Assembly: GCA_029844215.1 (NCBI GenBank)
Contig: CM056725.1
Coordinates: 58,255,609 to 58,319,608, forward strand
Origin: Przewalskia tangutica
Taxonomy: Eukaryota; Streptophyta; Magnoliopsida; Solanales; Solanaceae
Reading direction: 5' to 3'
DNA length: 64,000 nucleotides
The notes under the pieces are model-generated. The model saw only the letters and a program-made list of their open reading frames with translations, ran no database searches and was not told the DNA's origin. Positions 1 to 10,832 of the stretch are shown here, in pieces; position 1 is the stretch's first letter, and every line of letters starts with the position of its first letter. A program made the position numbers and the translations under genes.

Positions 1-1485
1 CTTTTCCACCTTTTCAAGGCCCGTATTCATCAACCAACAAGCCATATTTAAGGCACAACCAACAGTTAACAAAAGGGTATTACACGCCTAACTTGACGTG
101 TAAAATTCTGCCCCACAATCACATTAAAACAGTCTATAAAACAGTCCATAATTCTCGCACAAAATCCATAATTCTCGGACAAAATACCCACAATTCTACA
201 ATATTAAGGTACAATGTGAAGCCTTAACACCATTTTTATACCCTTATTCTTTAGGACTTTCATTAGTCATTTTACCACATTAATCATGCATATTAGGGGC
301 TGATTTTTCAGCATATATGCACCCCAAAACAGTCCATAAAACGACATCCCAACGTCTAACAGTTTTGGGCAGTTTTCGTCCAACAATAACTATAACAATC
401 TAAAGTCCTTTTCCTTAATTCCTTTTATTCCAATTCAAGTTCCAACATGCTATAAAAGTTATATAATCTATCAACTACAATATTTCCTTCATTATATAAC
501 ATGTACCAAGTGTAAATAACGACAATAACCAACGAAATTCGAAAACCTCAAAATTAGTCTAGCTTTCGGCCAAGCCTTAAAAAATTGTCCAAACACTTTT
601 TAATCCTCATTCTTTTTAGTACAAGTTCATCCATACATTATAACAATAAGTAATATCCAATTAATTTAAAAGAAGAAGGATTTTTACCTCATTTTGTGCT
701 AAAAAACGCCCCAAAACAGTCCACTCGTCTTTGGCCCACATTTTTCGTTTCGCTCCACATCTTCAAGATCCAATCACATATATGTATCCCCTACAACCTT
801 ATGAGCAACTTCCCATCACGTTCCATCACCAAAAAGTCGACGGAAAACCCTAAAATCTCTAACTCAGCCACTACCCAAATGGGATTTGAGGTTAATGGTG
901 GTTTATCTTGGCTTAACACTTGGTTAGGGTTCTTAATCTTGTATTATGAACTAAGCTTGGAATATTTAAGGATCTTGGTCTTCAATAATGGCCCTTGGCC
1001 AAAATCTTGAGAGAAGAGATAGAACTTGTGTAATAAAAATATTTTCTAAGTGTAGATAAGTCTTGCAAGCTCTCTTGATATATATAAATATCTACAAGTG
1101 TAGCAAGACAAGTGGAGTGGGACCCACTTGTCCACTTATCTTCAAAATATCTAAAGTCCAAGTCCAAGTCAAAGTCAAAGTCAAGTGGAGGGGTGACACG
1201 TGTCGCCCTCCGATTGGTCCAAAATATTATAATTTTTCGAAGGTCCCCGAGAAATTGTGAAATTCTCGGCAGACCTCATATTATCAATTCCAATACCTTA
1301 TAATCCAATACCAAGTCCATAAATTCAATTAGAAGTATTAAACTTCAAGTTAATAATTTTTCCGTCGTCACATTTTTCCGAAATTTTCCTTTAAGAAAAT
1401 GTAATAATTTTTTCCTTCCAATATTCAAATCTTCTTTCCTTAATCACGTCCTCAAATCAATGTCATGGAATTACGGGGTGTAACA
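1..1485 (-). repeat. LTR of a Ty3/gypsy-type element, cut by the window edge
   Basis: Read on the minus strand, the LTR begins at 1485 with TGTTACACCCCG and runs left out of the window. It resembles the LTR at 43399-45918 in the start, in the conserved stretch around 60-120 (ACGTGTAAAATTCTGCCCC) and in overall order. No polypurine tract adjoins 1485; the sequence there is the decayed gene at 1486-2654. This end is therefore the outer edge of a 5' LTR or a solo LTR. Short open frames inside it (for example 696-1010) have no recognisable product. A matching 5-bp duplication (GTCCC) is expected to the left, outside the window. Confidence 0.8.
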
Positions 1486-2654
1486 GTCCCGGTGTGAGGG
1501 TACCTTGTAAATATGCTCTAAACCAGTCTACATATTGTTCATTATGACCCGGGCAAAGAGAATTATCGGCTAAAGTCCCTATACCCCACCGATTCAAATT
1601 TCTTCCACTCTCTAGATATCGCAACTCCTCGATCTTGCTTCTTTCGTTGTCAACCACATATTTCCTATTTAGGGGGATTACTAGTTCCCTTCTGAACTAT
1701 CTTAGGACCCTAAGATGTGCATATGAGCGGATTCCCCGGATCCCCAATAAGTGGTAGGAAAGGGAATTTTCTGCCTCTCACATATATGGTCTCGGATATG
1801 AAGTTGGGAAATCTCCATTGGATATAGTCCTCTCAGAGCCTAGAAAAGATGAAAGTTCGCCCCTCTTTGGATTGGGTCCTGAAATTTAGATAAGTGACTA
1901 GGAGGTTATCATCTCTATGCTCGGTAAGATGGAACCTCGATTTTGTGGAGGTGTTTAATGATCCACCACTAGACTAGAGGTTACAACCTTGGAAGTACCT
2001 ATGCAGTTTCAAAGATTGACCTATGGCTCCAGAAATGCCTGACAGGATGATTGGGACTAGGTCATAGTATTTCGTTCCCCCTTTAGTGGTTAATTCATGA
2101 AAGATAGCATGGGTGACAAAAATGACTCGGGTATAAGGCTTGGTAATGCTCTTTAGGAAACACCATGGTTCCTAAGAGACATATAGCAAAGTCTAGGGGT
2201 CGGGTAGCTTCCAAAGCGGTAAAGGAATGAAACTCTACGGAGTGCTCTATGTAACCCTAGGTAGATCCAAGCTACGATCAGGCTGAATATCCAATCGGTG
2301 CTAGTTAAGGACAACATCTTAAGGATTTCACCAGGAGTTGGCTTATGGGGTACCAAAAGTTTGCAGTTGGGTTTATTTCTCCACCTCATACATGTACCTA
2401 TGATTTATATTTATTTTCAGATCTCATCTAAGGTTAGGGTCATCTCAAAGTCACTGAACCTAAAGACCATTCTCTCATTATCCCAATACCCGATAAGGAC
2501 TTCTGAGAGGTCTATATTCCATTCATTGTCATAAGAGAGGGTAGGTGTCCTAGATAGTTCATTACTTTCTTTTGTCATGGGGTGCTTAACCATGACCACC
2601 AAATATGTGGCATCTTAGGTACCTCGATAACCATGTCAAATTTCAAGTTCAGAG
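1486..2654 (-). pseudogene. Decayed DUF7745 / plant-mobile-domain-like gene
   Basis: I do not recognise an intact gene, but minus-strand frames give fragments in a sensible order. They are 2602-2417 (with VLIGYWDNERMVFRFSDFEM), then 2389-2153, then a piece near 2000-2130 with YFQGCNL, then a piece near 1750 with KFPFLPLIGDPGNPL, then 1657-1486 (ERSKIEELRYLE). The WDNERMVF...DFEMT signature and a later FQGCNL motif recall the DUF7745 family of plant proteins, which are related to plant mobile domains and expanded in repeat-rich genomes. That is recognition from memory of the family, not a search. Several frame changes and stops separate the pieces. The left end is cut by the LTR at 1-1485 and the right end by element B. 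Function is unknown. Confidence 0.4.
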
Positions 2655-3217
2655 TGTCACGCCCGAATTAGGCCCGTGATCGTGCCTTACCGGCACCCTA
2701 GTGATACAACATCGAGAAAACCAATGGAAAATAAAACACGAGTCATGAAACAAGAGATATAATAAATAAACAGCCAACCAAAATGCCTTCAGATATACAT
2801 AAAAACCCGAACAGCTTATCCTTTTACAAACCCCGCCACAACAAAGGCTGCACTTAAGATTTACAACAACTATGACGACAGGGCTCGCCATACCTCGAAT
2901 GTACAAGAACCTACAACTCGTGGAAACATACCAAAGATAAGCCTCCAAGGAACGGAGCTTTCAACACGCCAAATGAGATCCTAAGAGCGGGATCCACGAC
3001 CGATGTACTTCTACCGCATTTAACGCACCCAAGGAGGTCAAGACAACAGTACTAAGTATGTGAAATCACAACATCAGAATGAAATCATAATAGCTTAAAA
3101 AGGTGAGACATGTATGATAACTAAAATACAAGACGCAACATAAAAGTTAGCCAAGTCGTGACTCACGCCTCAAAGTCACCACTAAATATAACTATGGGTC
3201 TCACGCCACAACATCCA

Positions 3218-3500
3218 TCATGTTCAGATCATGGCCGCATTCCCTAATCTCGTGACGGTGTAGACATGTCCATGATGCAACACACAATAAGGCCGCGTGG
3301 CCACATGCCCCGAATATCGTGACGGTAGACATGCCCATGTAACCTCAATAACAATATATCATGGTCAACTCGCCGCACGCCACATGCCGGAATCGTGACG
3401 GTGTAGACATCGCCCATGTTGCGGTAATAACCATATATCGTAATCAACCCGCCGTGGCCGCATGCCCCCGAATCTCAGACGGCAGACGTCCACGTGACAT
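3218..3500 (-). repeat. Minisatellite in element B LTR (GACATGTCTAC type)
   Basis: About four imperfect units of 80-90 bp each contain, on the minus strand, a core like CATGGGCATGTCTACCGTCA followed by a GC-rich CATGTGGC/GCGGCCAC stretch. The same array occurs at 17815-18115 and, in plus orientation, at 7866-8140 and 13411-13690. Open frames through it arise from the repeat and are not supported as genes. Confidence 0.75.
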
Positions 3501-3619
3501 CAACAACAAGACAAGAATCAAAATGGAAACATACCCGTGGAATTCTCCATCACCGCCAAGACGCCCAAGTAAGTTCTCAACAAGTCAACCGCCTCTATCG
3601 AGACGCGGAATACGTAAAT

Positions 3620-3775
3620 ATCACACTTGCACAACAAAGGCTATCATCACAAGCATAGGCAAGTTTCACAACAACAAGCATAGGCAAGTTTCACAACAAC
3701 AAGCAAAGACAAGTTTCACAACAACCAGCAAAGGCAAGTTTCACAATAACAAGTAAAGGCAAGTTTCACAACAAC
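3620..3775 (-). repeat. Minisatellite in element B LTR (24-25 bp units)
   Basis: Tandem units of CAAGCATAGGCAAGTTTCAC followed by AACAA occur about five times with small changes. The homologous arrays are 18237-18390 (other LTR) and, inverted, 7615-7732 and 13147-13262 in element A. Confidence 0.85.
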
Positions 3776-5276
3776 TCAAAGTACTTTCATTTTATGCCAA
3801 AGTCCGGGTTTTTAACCCCAAAGTACTACATACGTTAAGTTCTTTTTAAAAGAGATCCATTACTTTTATAAAAGTCACCCGATACCCGTAGTATTAGAAT
3901 GACCAACCCACATTCCCTTTTCAAAATCAAGTAACAACATTCTTTTCCTAAGTTCCAGTTTGCCTAGTTTCAATTACTCAAGCTTCTCATTTTCAAATGG
4001 TTTCATAGTTTCCAACTTAATCACTTGATTCCTTTTAGAACAATTGAGTAATATATGTCTCACGTGAGAGTAGGTTATTCTTGTTTACAACATTCTTATT
4101 ACAAAACCATGATCTAGAAAATGTATATCATTTTGTCTCATCTTAGTTTCTACGCATTTAAGGTTTCTACCGTTTTAATACAATTCATCATTATTCAATA
4201 CATTTTCCTTTATTAACGCCGCAGGTCTGTCGATACACATTCCGATTTCAAATCAAGAAACATTATCCCTTTAAATAAAACCAAGTACTCATTACTCACG
4301 AATGAGGTTTCACACAAACATTCACATTAAAACAAATAAGTTAAGTCTCTTATCTTATAAGATCAAGTCTCTTAACTTCTAACATCAAGAAACCATTTTC
4401 TTTACCTCTTAAGACATTATACCTAACTCCCATAAAGCTAGTATAACTCTTTTAAAACCTTTTAAAACCAAGTGTTACTCTCCCTTCCAAAACGATTTAT
4501 AAATCTTTTGAAATACATCAAGTTCTTTATTATAACTAGCCGCTATAATTCACATCGCTACCTTTTAAAACCACAAAGTATTTTCTTACCTACATAAAGT
4601 CGTTATAACCAACTTCCCATAAAGCCGTTATAACACTTTATGTTTTAAGAACAATCAAACACGCTTAACACGTACGCTCACCGTACTACATAGTTCACAC
4701 ATATCATGCTAGAAGAGATAGGAAGAGGTTCACATACCTCGCGACGATTATCGACAATAAGCAAAAGCTCCAAGTACTACAACCTTGCTAGCCCTTTCCA
4801 CTCCTCGAGTAGAATACACTACTCTTAGTACTTTCACCTATAAAGGTCACAAACGCCTATTAACCCCAAAACACAAGTTTCTATCTTTCTACGTAAAATT
4901 CGGCAAAGACTCCCGCAAATGACAGAAATCTCCTCCTTTATCGAGGCTCGCTACCAAGCCAACCAGGGGTTAACACGCCTAACCGACGCTGCATAATTCT
5001 ACTACACAAGAATGCTACATAAGTCTACCAGAATACATGTTCAGGTAATTACGCTCGCTTCTTCTCTTTATTATCCTTCTACGTGATTATCGCTCAATTC
5101 TTTATTCTTCAGCTTAAGTCAAAAGACATTGCCACAATACTAAGTTCAGTTCTATATATAGTATACAACAACTATATATTCAACACTTATGTAATTTCCA
5201 ATTACAATAGAAGGACAGTAGTGTTTACCTCGATAAGCCCAAAATTATCCAAGTATAAAGTCGATCCTGAGCAACG

Positions 5277-5281
5277 CTTAG
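5277..5281. repeat. Target-site duplication of element A, left copy
   Basis: CTTAG directly precedes TGTTATACC and is repeated directly after the element at 14275-14279. The unoccupied site is visible in the other LTR of B near 19887-19891 (GCAACGCTTAGCTCC), which proves the insertion. Confidence 0.95.
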
Positions 5282-5688
5282 TGTTATACCCCGTATTTCC
5301 AGAGTATGTACGTGGGGGACGTACGTAGAAATTTTCGAACTTCTTTAGGCTTGGCCGAATTCTTTTGTGCACAACACCCGGTTAGAGTCGCTTTTTTAAA
5401 CGCTTTTCACAACTTTCGTAGGGAATTTCCGCTATGTCATTTATGATTTTTGCGGATTTTTCCGAGAGACGAACATTTTGGACCAACGGGAGGGTGACAT
5501 GTGTCACCTCACATCGAAGGCTCGACGGCAACCATGGCTTGACTTGGACGATTTTGGACCACTTTAGTTGGTAGGATATTTTGTGCAAGTTGTGTGGTAG
5601 ATGGATAAGGTCCACATGGTTGAAATCTAGCCCTACACTTGCCTTACACTTGGTTGAATCTTGGCCATTGGTTGGCCAATTCTTGACC

Positions 5689-5696
5689 TATAAATA
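5689..5696 (+). promoter_or_regulatory. TATA-like box in element A 5' LTR
   Basis: TATAAATA in the context GACCTATAAATACCCC is kept in the 3' LTR (11231-11238) and in both LTRs of element B (minus strand, 14685-14692 and 20299-20306). Position and conservation suggest the LTR core promoter. Confidence 0.55.
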
Positions 5697-7614
5697 CCCC
5701 ACCCTTTGGAAGACTTCTTCATCCCAAAAATCTTCCTAAGTCTTGAAGTTCTCTTCCTCCTCCTTGTGTAGTTGGCCCACCACCCCTCTTCCCTTGTGAG
5801 GCCTCAGGCCGAGAAACCCCTACCCCTTTGTGAGTACTAGCCGAGAGCACCACCCCCCCTCCTAGTGGTGCTAGCCGTGGGGTACCCCCCCCCTAGCCTA
5901 GTTGTTTTCGTATAATACCCTTTGTTATGGTATAGAAATACTCTTCTAGTATCGTTATAATGTCCAAATACTTTAGCCCAAATACCTTGTAGTACTTTCC
6001 AAAGTACCCTTTGTACGAAAAACCCGGAAAATACGATTATACTTTCCTTTAGCCTCTAAACGAAACCCTAAGGAAATCTTCACCCGTAGTTGAAGTTGTA
6101 AGTAGAAGTTGGTTAGAACTTCTAAGGGTTGTTTGGAGCACTTGAGTAGAGCTAAACCTTGCTCAGAGCGACATTAAACTCCTGATAATTTTGGGCTTAT
6201 CGAGGTAAACACTATCGTCATTCTATTGTAATTGGAATTACTCGTTGTTAGAATATATAGTCAAGATACTATATATAGAATCAACTTAGTATTGTGGCAA
6301 TGTCTTTTGACTTAAGCCTCAAGAATAAAGAATCGAATCGAATCAGAATTACATAGATCAGACATAAAGAGACTTGTATAGCATACCGTAGTAGAATTGT
6401 ACACGCCCGTTAGACGTAAACCCCGTCAAGCTTGGTAGCCGCCGATTGAGGAGATTTACGCCATGGGTGAGGGTCGAATTTTCTCAGAGAATATGGAACG
6501 CCGAGATCTAGATGTTAATAGACGCCAGGCCTTTATAGGTGAAAGTACTAAGAGTAGCGTATTCTACTCGGCGAGTGGAAAGGGCTAGCAAGGTTGTAGT
6601 ACTTGGAGCTTTTTGCTTATTGTCGATAATCGTCGCGAGGTATGCGAACCTCTTCCTATCTCTTCTAGCATGATATGTGTGAACTATGTAGTACGGTAGA
6701 CGCATACGTGTTAATCGTGTTTGATTGTTTTTAAAACATAAAGTGTTATAACGGCTTTATGGGAAGTTGGTTATAACTTTATGTAGGTAAGAAAATACTT
6801 GTGGTTTTAAAAGGTAATCGATGTGAATTATAATCGGCTTGTTATAATAAAGAACTCAGTATTTCAAAAGATTTATAAATCGTTTTGAAGAGAGAGTAAC
6901 ACTTGGTTTTAAAGGTTTTAAAAAAGAGTTATACTAGCTTTATGGGGAGTTAGGTATAATGTCTTAAGAGAGGTAAAGAAAATGGTTTACTGATGTTAGA
7001 AGTTAAGAGACTTGATCTTATAAGATAAGAGACTTAACTTATTTGTTTTAATGTGAATGTTTGTGTGAAACCTCATTCGTGAGTAATGAGTACTTGGTTT
7101 TATTTAAAGGAATAATGTTTCTTGATTTCGAAATCGAATGTGTATCGACAAACCACCGCAAATGTTAATAAAGGAAAATGTATTAAGTAATGAAGTATTA
7201 TTAAAACCAGAGAAACCTCCATCCGCATAGAAACTAAGATGACAAAATGATATTACATTTTCTAGATCATGGTCAGAATAAGATTGTTATAAACAAGAAT
7301 AACCTACTCCCATATATGGCATATGTTACTCAAATGTTTTAAAAGAGATTAAGACTATGAGTTATGAAACCTTTCTAAAATAAGTGACTTAGGCATTTGA
7401 AATTAGGCAAACTTGAACGTTGGGAAAATAATGTTGTTACTTGATTTTACAAAAGGGAAGTATTTTGTTTATTTAATAAGATAGTCACTATTTTAATACT
7501 ACGTATCAGTGACTTATGTGAAAGAAACGGATCTTTTAAAGGGTTTAACGTAAGTAGTACTTTAGGTTAAAACCCTGACTTTGGCATAAAACGGGCGTAC
7601 TTGAGTGATGTATA

Positions 7615-7732
7615 ACTTGCTTATGCTTGTTGTGGTGAAACTTGCCTATGCTTGTTGTGAAATTTGCCTATGCTTGTTGTGAAACTTGCCTATGCTTGTT
7701 GTTGTGAAACTTGCCTATGCTTGTGATGATAG
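7615..7732 (+). repeat. Minisatellite in element A 5' LTR (22-28 bp units)
   Basis: About five units of GAAACTTGCCTATGCTTGTT with variable GT-rich ends. The frame reading MPMLVVVKLAYAC comes from this array and is not a gene. Confidence 0.85.
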
Positions 7733-7865
7733 CCTTTGTTATGCAAGTGTGGTGTTTCTGTGTTACCGCCTCTCGATAGAGGCCTTGACTTGTCGAGAAC
7801 TTACTCGACGCGTCGCGCTGATGGAGAATTCCACGTATGTTTCCATTTTGATTATTGTCTTGTTG

Positions 7866-8140
7866 TTGATGTCACGGACATGTCTACACCGACGCAGATT
7901 CCGGCACGCGGCCACGCGTCGTTGATTACCCGATATATGGTTATTACCGCAACATGGACGTGTCTACACCGACGCAGATTCCGGGGCACGTGGCCACGCG
8001 GCAGGTCGACCACCCAAAGATATTGTTATTGAGGTTACATGGGCATGTCTACACCGGCGCAGATTCGGGCGTGCGCCACGCGCTTGATTATTATTGTTGC
8101 ATCACGGACATGTCTACACCGACGCAAGATTCCGGCACGC
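7866..8140 (+). repeat. Minisatellite in element A 5' LTR (GACATGTCTACACC type)
   Basis: Four units share GACATGTCTACACCGACGCA and GATTCCGG followed by GC-rich spacers, about 70-90 bp each. It is the counterpart of 13411-13690 and, inverted, 3218-3500 and 17815-18115. Confidence 0.8.
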
Positions 8141-8712
8141 GCCATGATGCGAACATGATGGATGCTGGCGTGAGACCCATAGTTATATTTGAGTGGTGAC
8201 TTTGGCGTGAGTCCCCGACTGACCGCTTATGCGTGCATCGATTTTGGTTATCATACATGTCTCCGCTTAGGCTATTATGATTTCATTTACGTGATTTGAC
8301 AGCTTCACATACTGTACTGTTGCATCGACCTCCTTCTGGCCGCTCATGCCGCAGTAGAGGTACATCGGCCGTGGATCCCCGCCTTAGGATCTCATTTCAC
8401 GTGTTGAAAGCTCTGCCTTCTGAGGCTTATCTTTGTATGTTTCCTGAGTCAGGTTCTTGTACATCTGTGGTATGCTGGCCCGCCCCGCCATAGTTGTTGT
8501 AAATCTTAGAGGTCTCAGAGCCGCTGGCGTGGTTTGTAAAAGGATAACTGCTCGTGTTTTTATGTATATACCAAGGCAACTGCTTTGGTTTGCTTATTTA
8601 TTATATTTCTTGTTTCATGACACGTGTTTTATTTTTCCGCCGTTTTCTCTCGATGTTGTATCACTAGGGTGCCCGGTAAGGCACCAGAACGCCCGGTTCG
8701 GGCGTTACAAAG

Positions 8713-8723
8713 TGGTATCGAGC
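8713..8723 (+). other. Degenerate primer-binding site of element A
   Basis: TGGTATCGAGC lies three bases after the LTR end. The usual initiator-Met-tRNA site is TGGTATCAGAGC, so one A of the CAG is missing. Element B has the identical defect (17228-17238), while element F keeps the full 12 bases (63096-63107). Confidence 0.75.
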
Positions 8724-8906
8724 GCTAGTCCTCTGAAAGTGTCTACCGCATCGTCTAGTAGAGTCTTGATTATCGGTGTGTCAGGCACCACATCTATAAT
8801 CGTGAGGCTATAGGACATGTAGGATTGGTTTCTATTCTTCTCATTCCGAGATCGTGCCTTAGAGCCGAGTTGTAAGTTCGACCCTCATGTGTTTCATTTT
8901 ACCGCT

Positions 8907-10121
8907 ATGCCTCGCGCAGCGCGACCAAGCACCTGAAGGCAAGGCACGGCGGAGCCGCTAGTGGGATACAGAGGAGTACGAGGGCCCGTGCCCTGGCCAA
9001 GACTGAGACAGTGCCCGACGGCGAAGTTTCATGACGCCAAAGACCAAAGAGGTTTAGAGCCGCAATGGCCGATGAGACTACAAGACTGAGCCTCCCCCCA
9101 CACCGAGCAGGGAGACGGGTCACAAGGATATGGCCCGCTTATTGGCCGTGGTCAGGCCGATATTTAGGATAGGCCGGACGCAGCAGCCTAGCTTCAGAGA
9201 CCGTGGTGCACCCGAGAGCGTATAGTTTGAGGCTACGAGATTTTCTCGAGTTGTAGCCCGCGAGTTCTACTGGTCGAGGCTCGAGGATGATCCGCAGAGT
9301 TCATCCGTCGATTCTGAGAGGATCACGCGGGTGATCAAGGCTTCAGAGACCGAGTCGTGACCTTCGGTTCGCATCGGGCCGCGTGATACCGCAATGATCG
9401 TTTGATTCGCGAGCTTTCCGGGAGAGCACGACTCCAAAGATGGATGAGTTTTCGGGCTTTTCTCACGCACTTCGCCTCCGCAGATGAGGAGGGCACGCCG
9501 ACAAATTTTTGTTATCGAGATGAGAGGGCGACCGCCGTGAGTACAATGTCGAAGTTCGATTCTTTGGCTCGATATGCCCTCGCGCCATTGCAGAGCATGG
9601 AGGATAGGTGCATCGCTACGCCACGCTAGATGATTTAATGGCCGAGTCTTGTGCGCGGTGTTTCTCTTCACCGCATGGACATTGCCCGCATTCGTGCTCA
9701 TGCACTGCGCGGCGAGCGCAGATCGACGCAGCGGACCGCCACAGGAAGGCCAAGACGGCCGGATGTTTTGGCGACTTTCGAGGCGGACCGCTCGCCAGCA
9801 GACTAGTTATGTACCTCCGCCATTGCAGTGGTCCTCCGCAACCTTGGGACCCTGGGATATTCGTGAGCGTGTCGTGGCTCCTGTGTTTGATGTTCGAGTA
9901 GGGTGTTGGCGACGCATCACCCCTACCTCGCGTGGTCGATGTGGTAGACCGCATTTCGGGAGTGTCGTAGTACCAAGGGAGCTTGTTATTGCGCGCCAAC
10001 AGGCCATATGACGAGACCGTCCACTGTGGTAGCGCTGGTAGGATAGCACGCACTACTAGAGCAAGGGCCACTGTAGAGGTCGCGGTGGAAGTTCGATTTT
10101 AGCGGTCCTCGAACCGCCTAG
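8907..10121 (+). pseudogene. gag: Element A gag, broken
   Basis: Gag forms the retrotransposon capsid. The start ATGCCTCGC (8907) and the stop in GAACCGCCTAG (10119-10121) match the other gag copies in this window. Fragments are visible in different frames: FDSLARYA near 9560, a MEDR piece near 9597, MDIARIRAHA near 9675 and a zinc-knuckle remnant near 9985-10010 (CYCAPTGHM) that has lost residues of a CX2CX4HX4C motif. Repeated frame changes prevent any long product. Many look like single-base losses in CAG/CTG, so part of the damage may be sequencing error. No protease follows. Confidence 0.7.
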
Positions 10122-10800
10122 TTTCGTATATCCTTAACCTCAGATACTTGTATGTATTGATGTTAATGATGTGTTAAGTGTTATGTTCGGATAGCTTTGT
10201 GCTATAGTGTGATTTAAAAATCTGGTTAGTGTGAGATGGAAGTGGTAGCTTCGGACGTGTTCCGTGTCGGCGGAAGTTGGCGCCACAGCTGGTCGGGTTG
10301 GCCATGTTGCGGGCCAACCCGCCCCGCTTCGGCGAAGGGTCACTGGGCGGTCCCGCCAGTGGCGTGGTCACGAGGTGCTAGGCCCAAGTTTAGATGACCA
10401 TCGATGAGTTCATAGATATGTTCGACTGCAGTTCGTGAAGGCCGAGAATGGCCTTAGAGGAAATCGAGGTAGTAAGATGACCAAGTTTGGAGGTAGTAAC
10501 TCCAAGGGTTGGAAACGTAACGCTGACTAAGTGTGGTACTGATACTAGAAAGAGCTCGAGTGTTCGGTATGGTACGACGAGTTGTGGAGAAGTGAACGCG
10601 TGTGTGATCGCTTTCTTTGGGAACGAGGTGCGGAAGGAGTATATTTTAGACCTTGGGGACTTTTGTGCTAACTGAGGTGGTTCCTCGTTGGCGTGGATTT
10701 GGGTTTTGCGCGCATGTTATTTTGTGGCAGCGTGGCATGTTTGATTCTCGTAAGTATAGTAGTGAAGACTATACCGACGACGCTTGTTTTGAGACTTAGA
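10122..10800 (+). other. Element A interior between gag and polypurine tract, no gene seen
   Basis: About 0.68 kb after gag where protease-reverse transcriptase-integrase would lie in an autonomous element. Short frames here have no recognisable domain. The stretch AAGTTTGGAGGTAGTAACTC (near 10480) recurs in element G (near 56790), so this is an inherited tail of the family. Confidence 0.6.
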
Positions 10801-10802
10801 AG

Positions 10803-10832
10803 AACATTCGACGAATGTTTCTAAGAGGAGAA
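10803..10832 (+). promoter_or_regulatory. Hairpin and polypurine tract of element A
   Basis: AACATTCG-A-CGAATGTT (10803-10819) can form an 8-bp stem and is followed by AAGAGGAGAA (10823-10832) immediately before the 3' LTR. The purine run is the expected plus-strand primer. The stem loop is conserved in elements B, G and, less well, H and E. Confidence 0.75.

Larger units (their letters stand above)
2655..5281 (-). repeat. Element B 3' LTR, distal part
   Basis: Starts on the plus strand with TGTCACGCCC, the inverse of the LTR end ...GGGCGTGACA. It matches the 5' LTR (17242 onward) along its whole length apart from small indels. It stops at 5281, where element A entered; the rest of this LTR resumes at 14280. 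Two minisatellites lie inside (3218-3500 and 3620-3775). Confidence 0.88.
5282..8709 (+). repeat. Element A 5' LTR
   Basis: 3,428 bp, starting TGTTATACCCCG and ending GGGCGTTACA. It matches 10833-14274 throughout, with many one- to three-base indels concentrated in GC-rich parts. It contains a TATA-like box (5689-5696) and two minisatellites. The 98-aa and shorter open frames at 7686-8199 are repeat artefacts. Confidence 0.93.

Noticed and set aside
3361..3756. 131-aa protein
   Set aside because: Crosses two minisatellites of the element B LTR on the strand opposite to the element; the tail is repeat-encoded.
7686..8199. Three overlapping short proteins of 79-98 aa
   Set aside because: They run through two LTR minisatellites; the 3' LTR copy has different frames.
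9267..10071. Minus-strand 144- and 151-aa proteins opposite element A gag
   Set aside because: Shadows of a GC-rich gag region; the gag motifs are on the plus strand.
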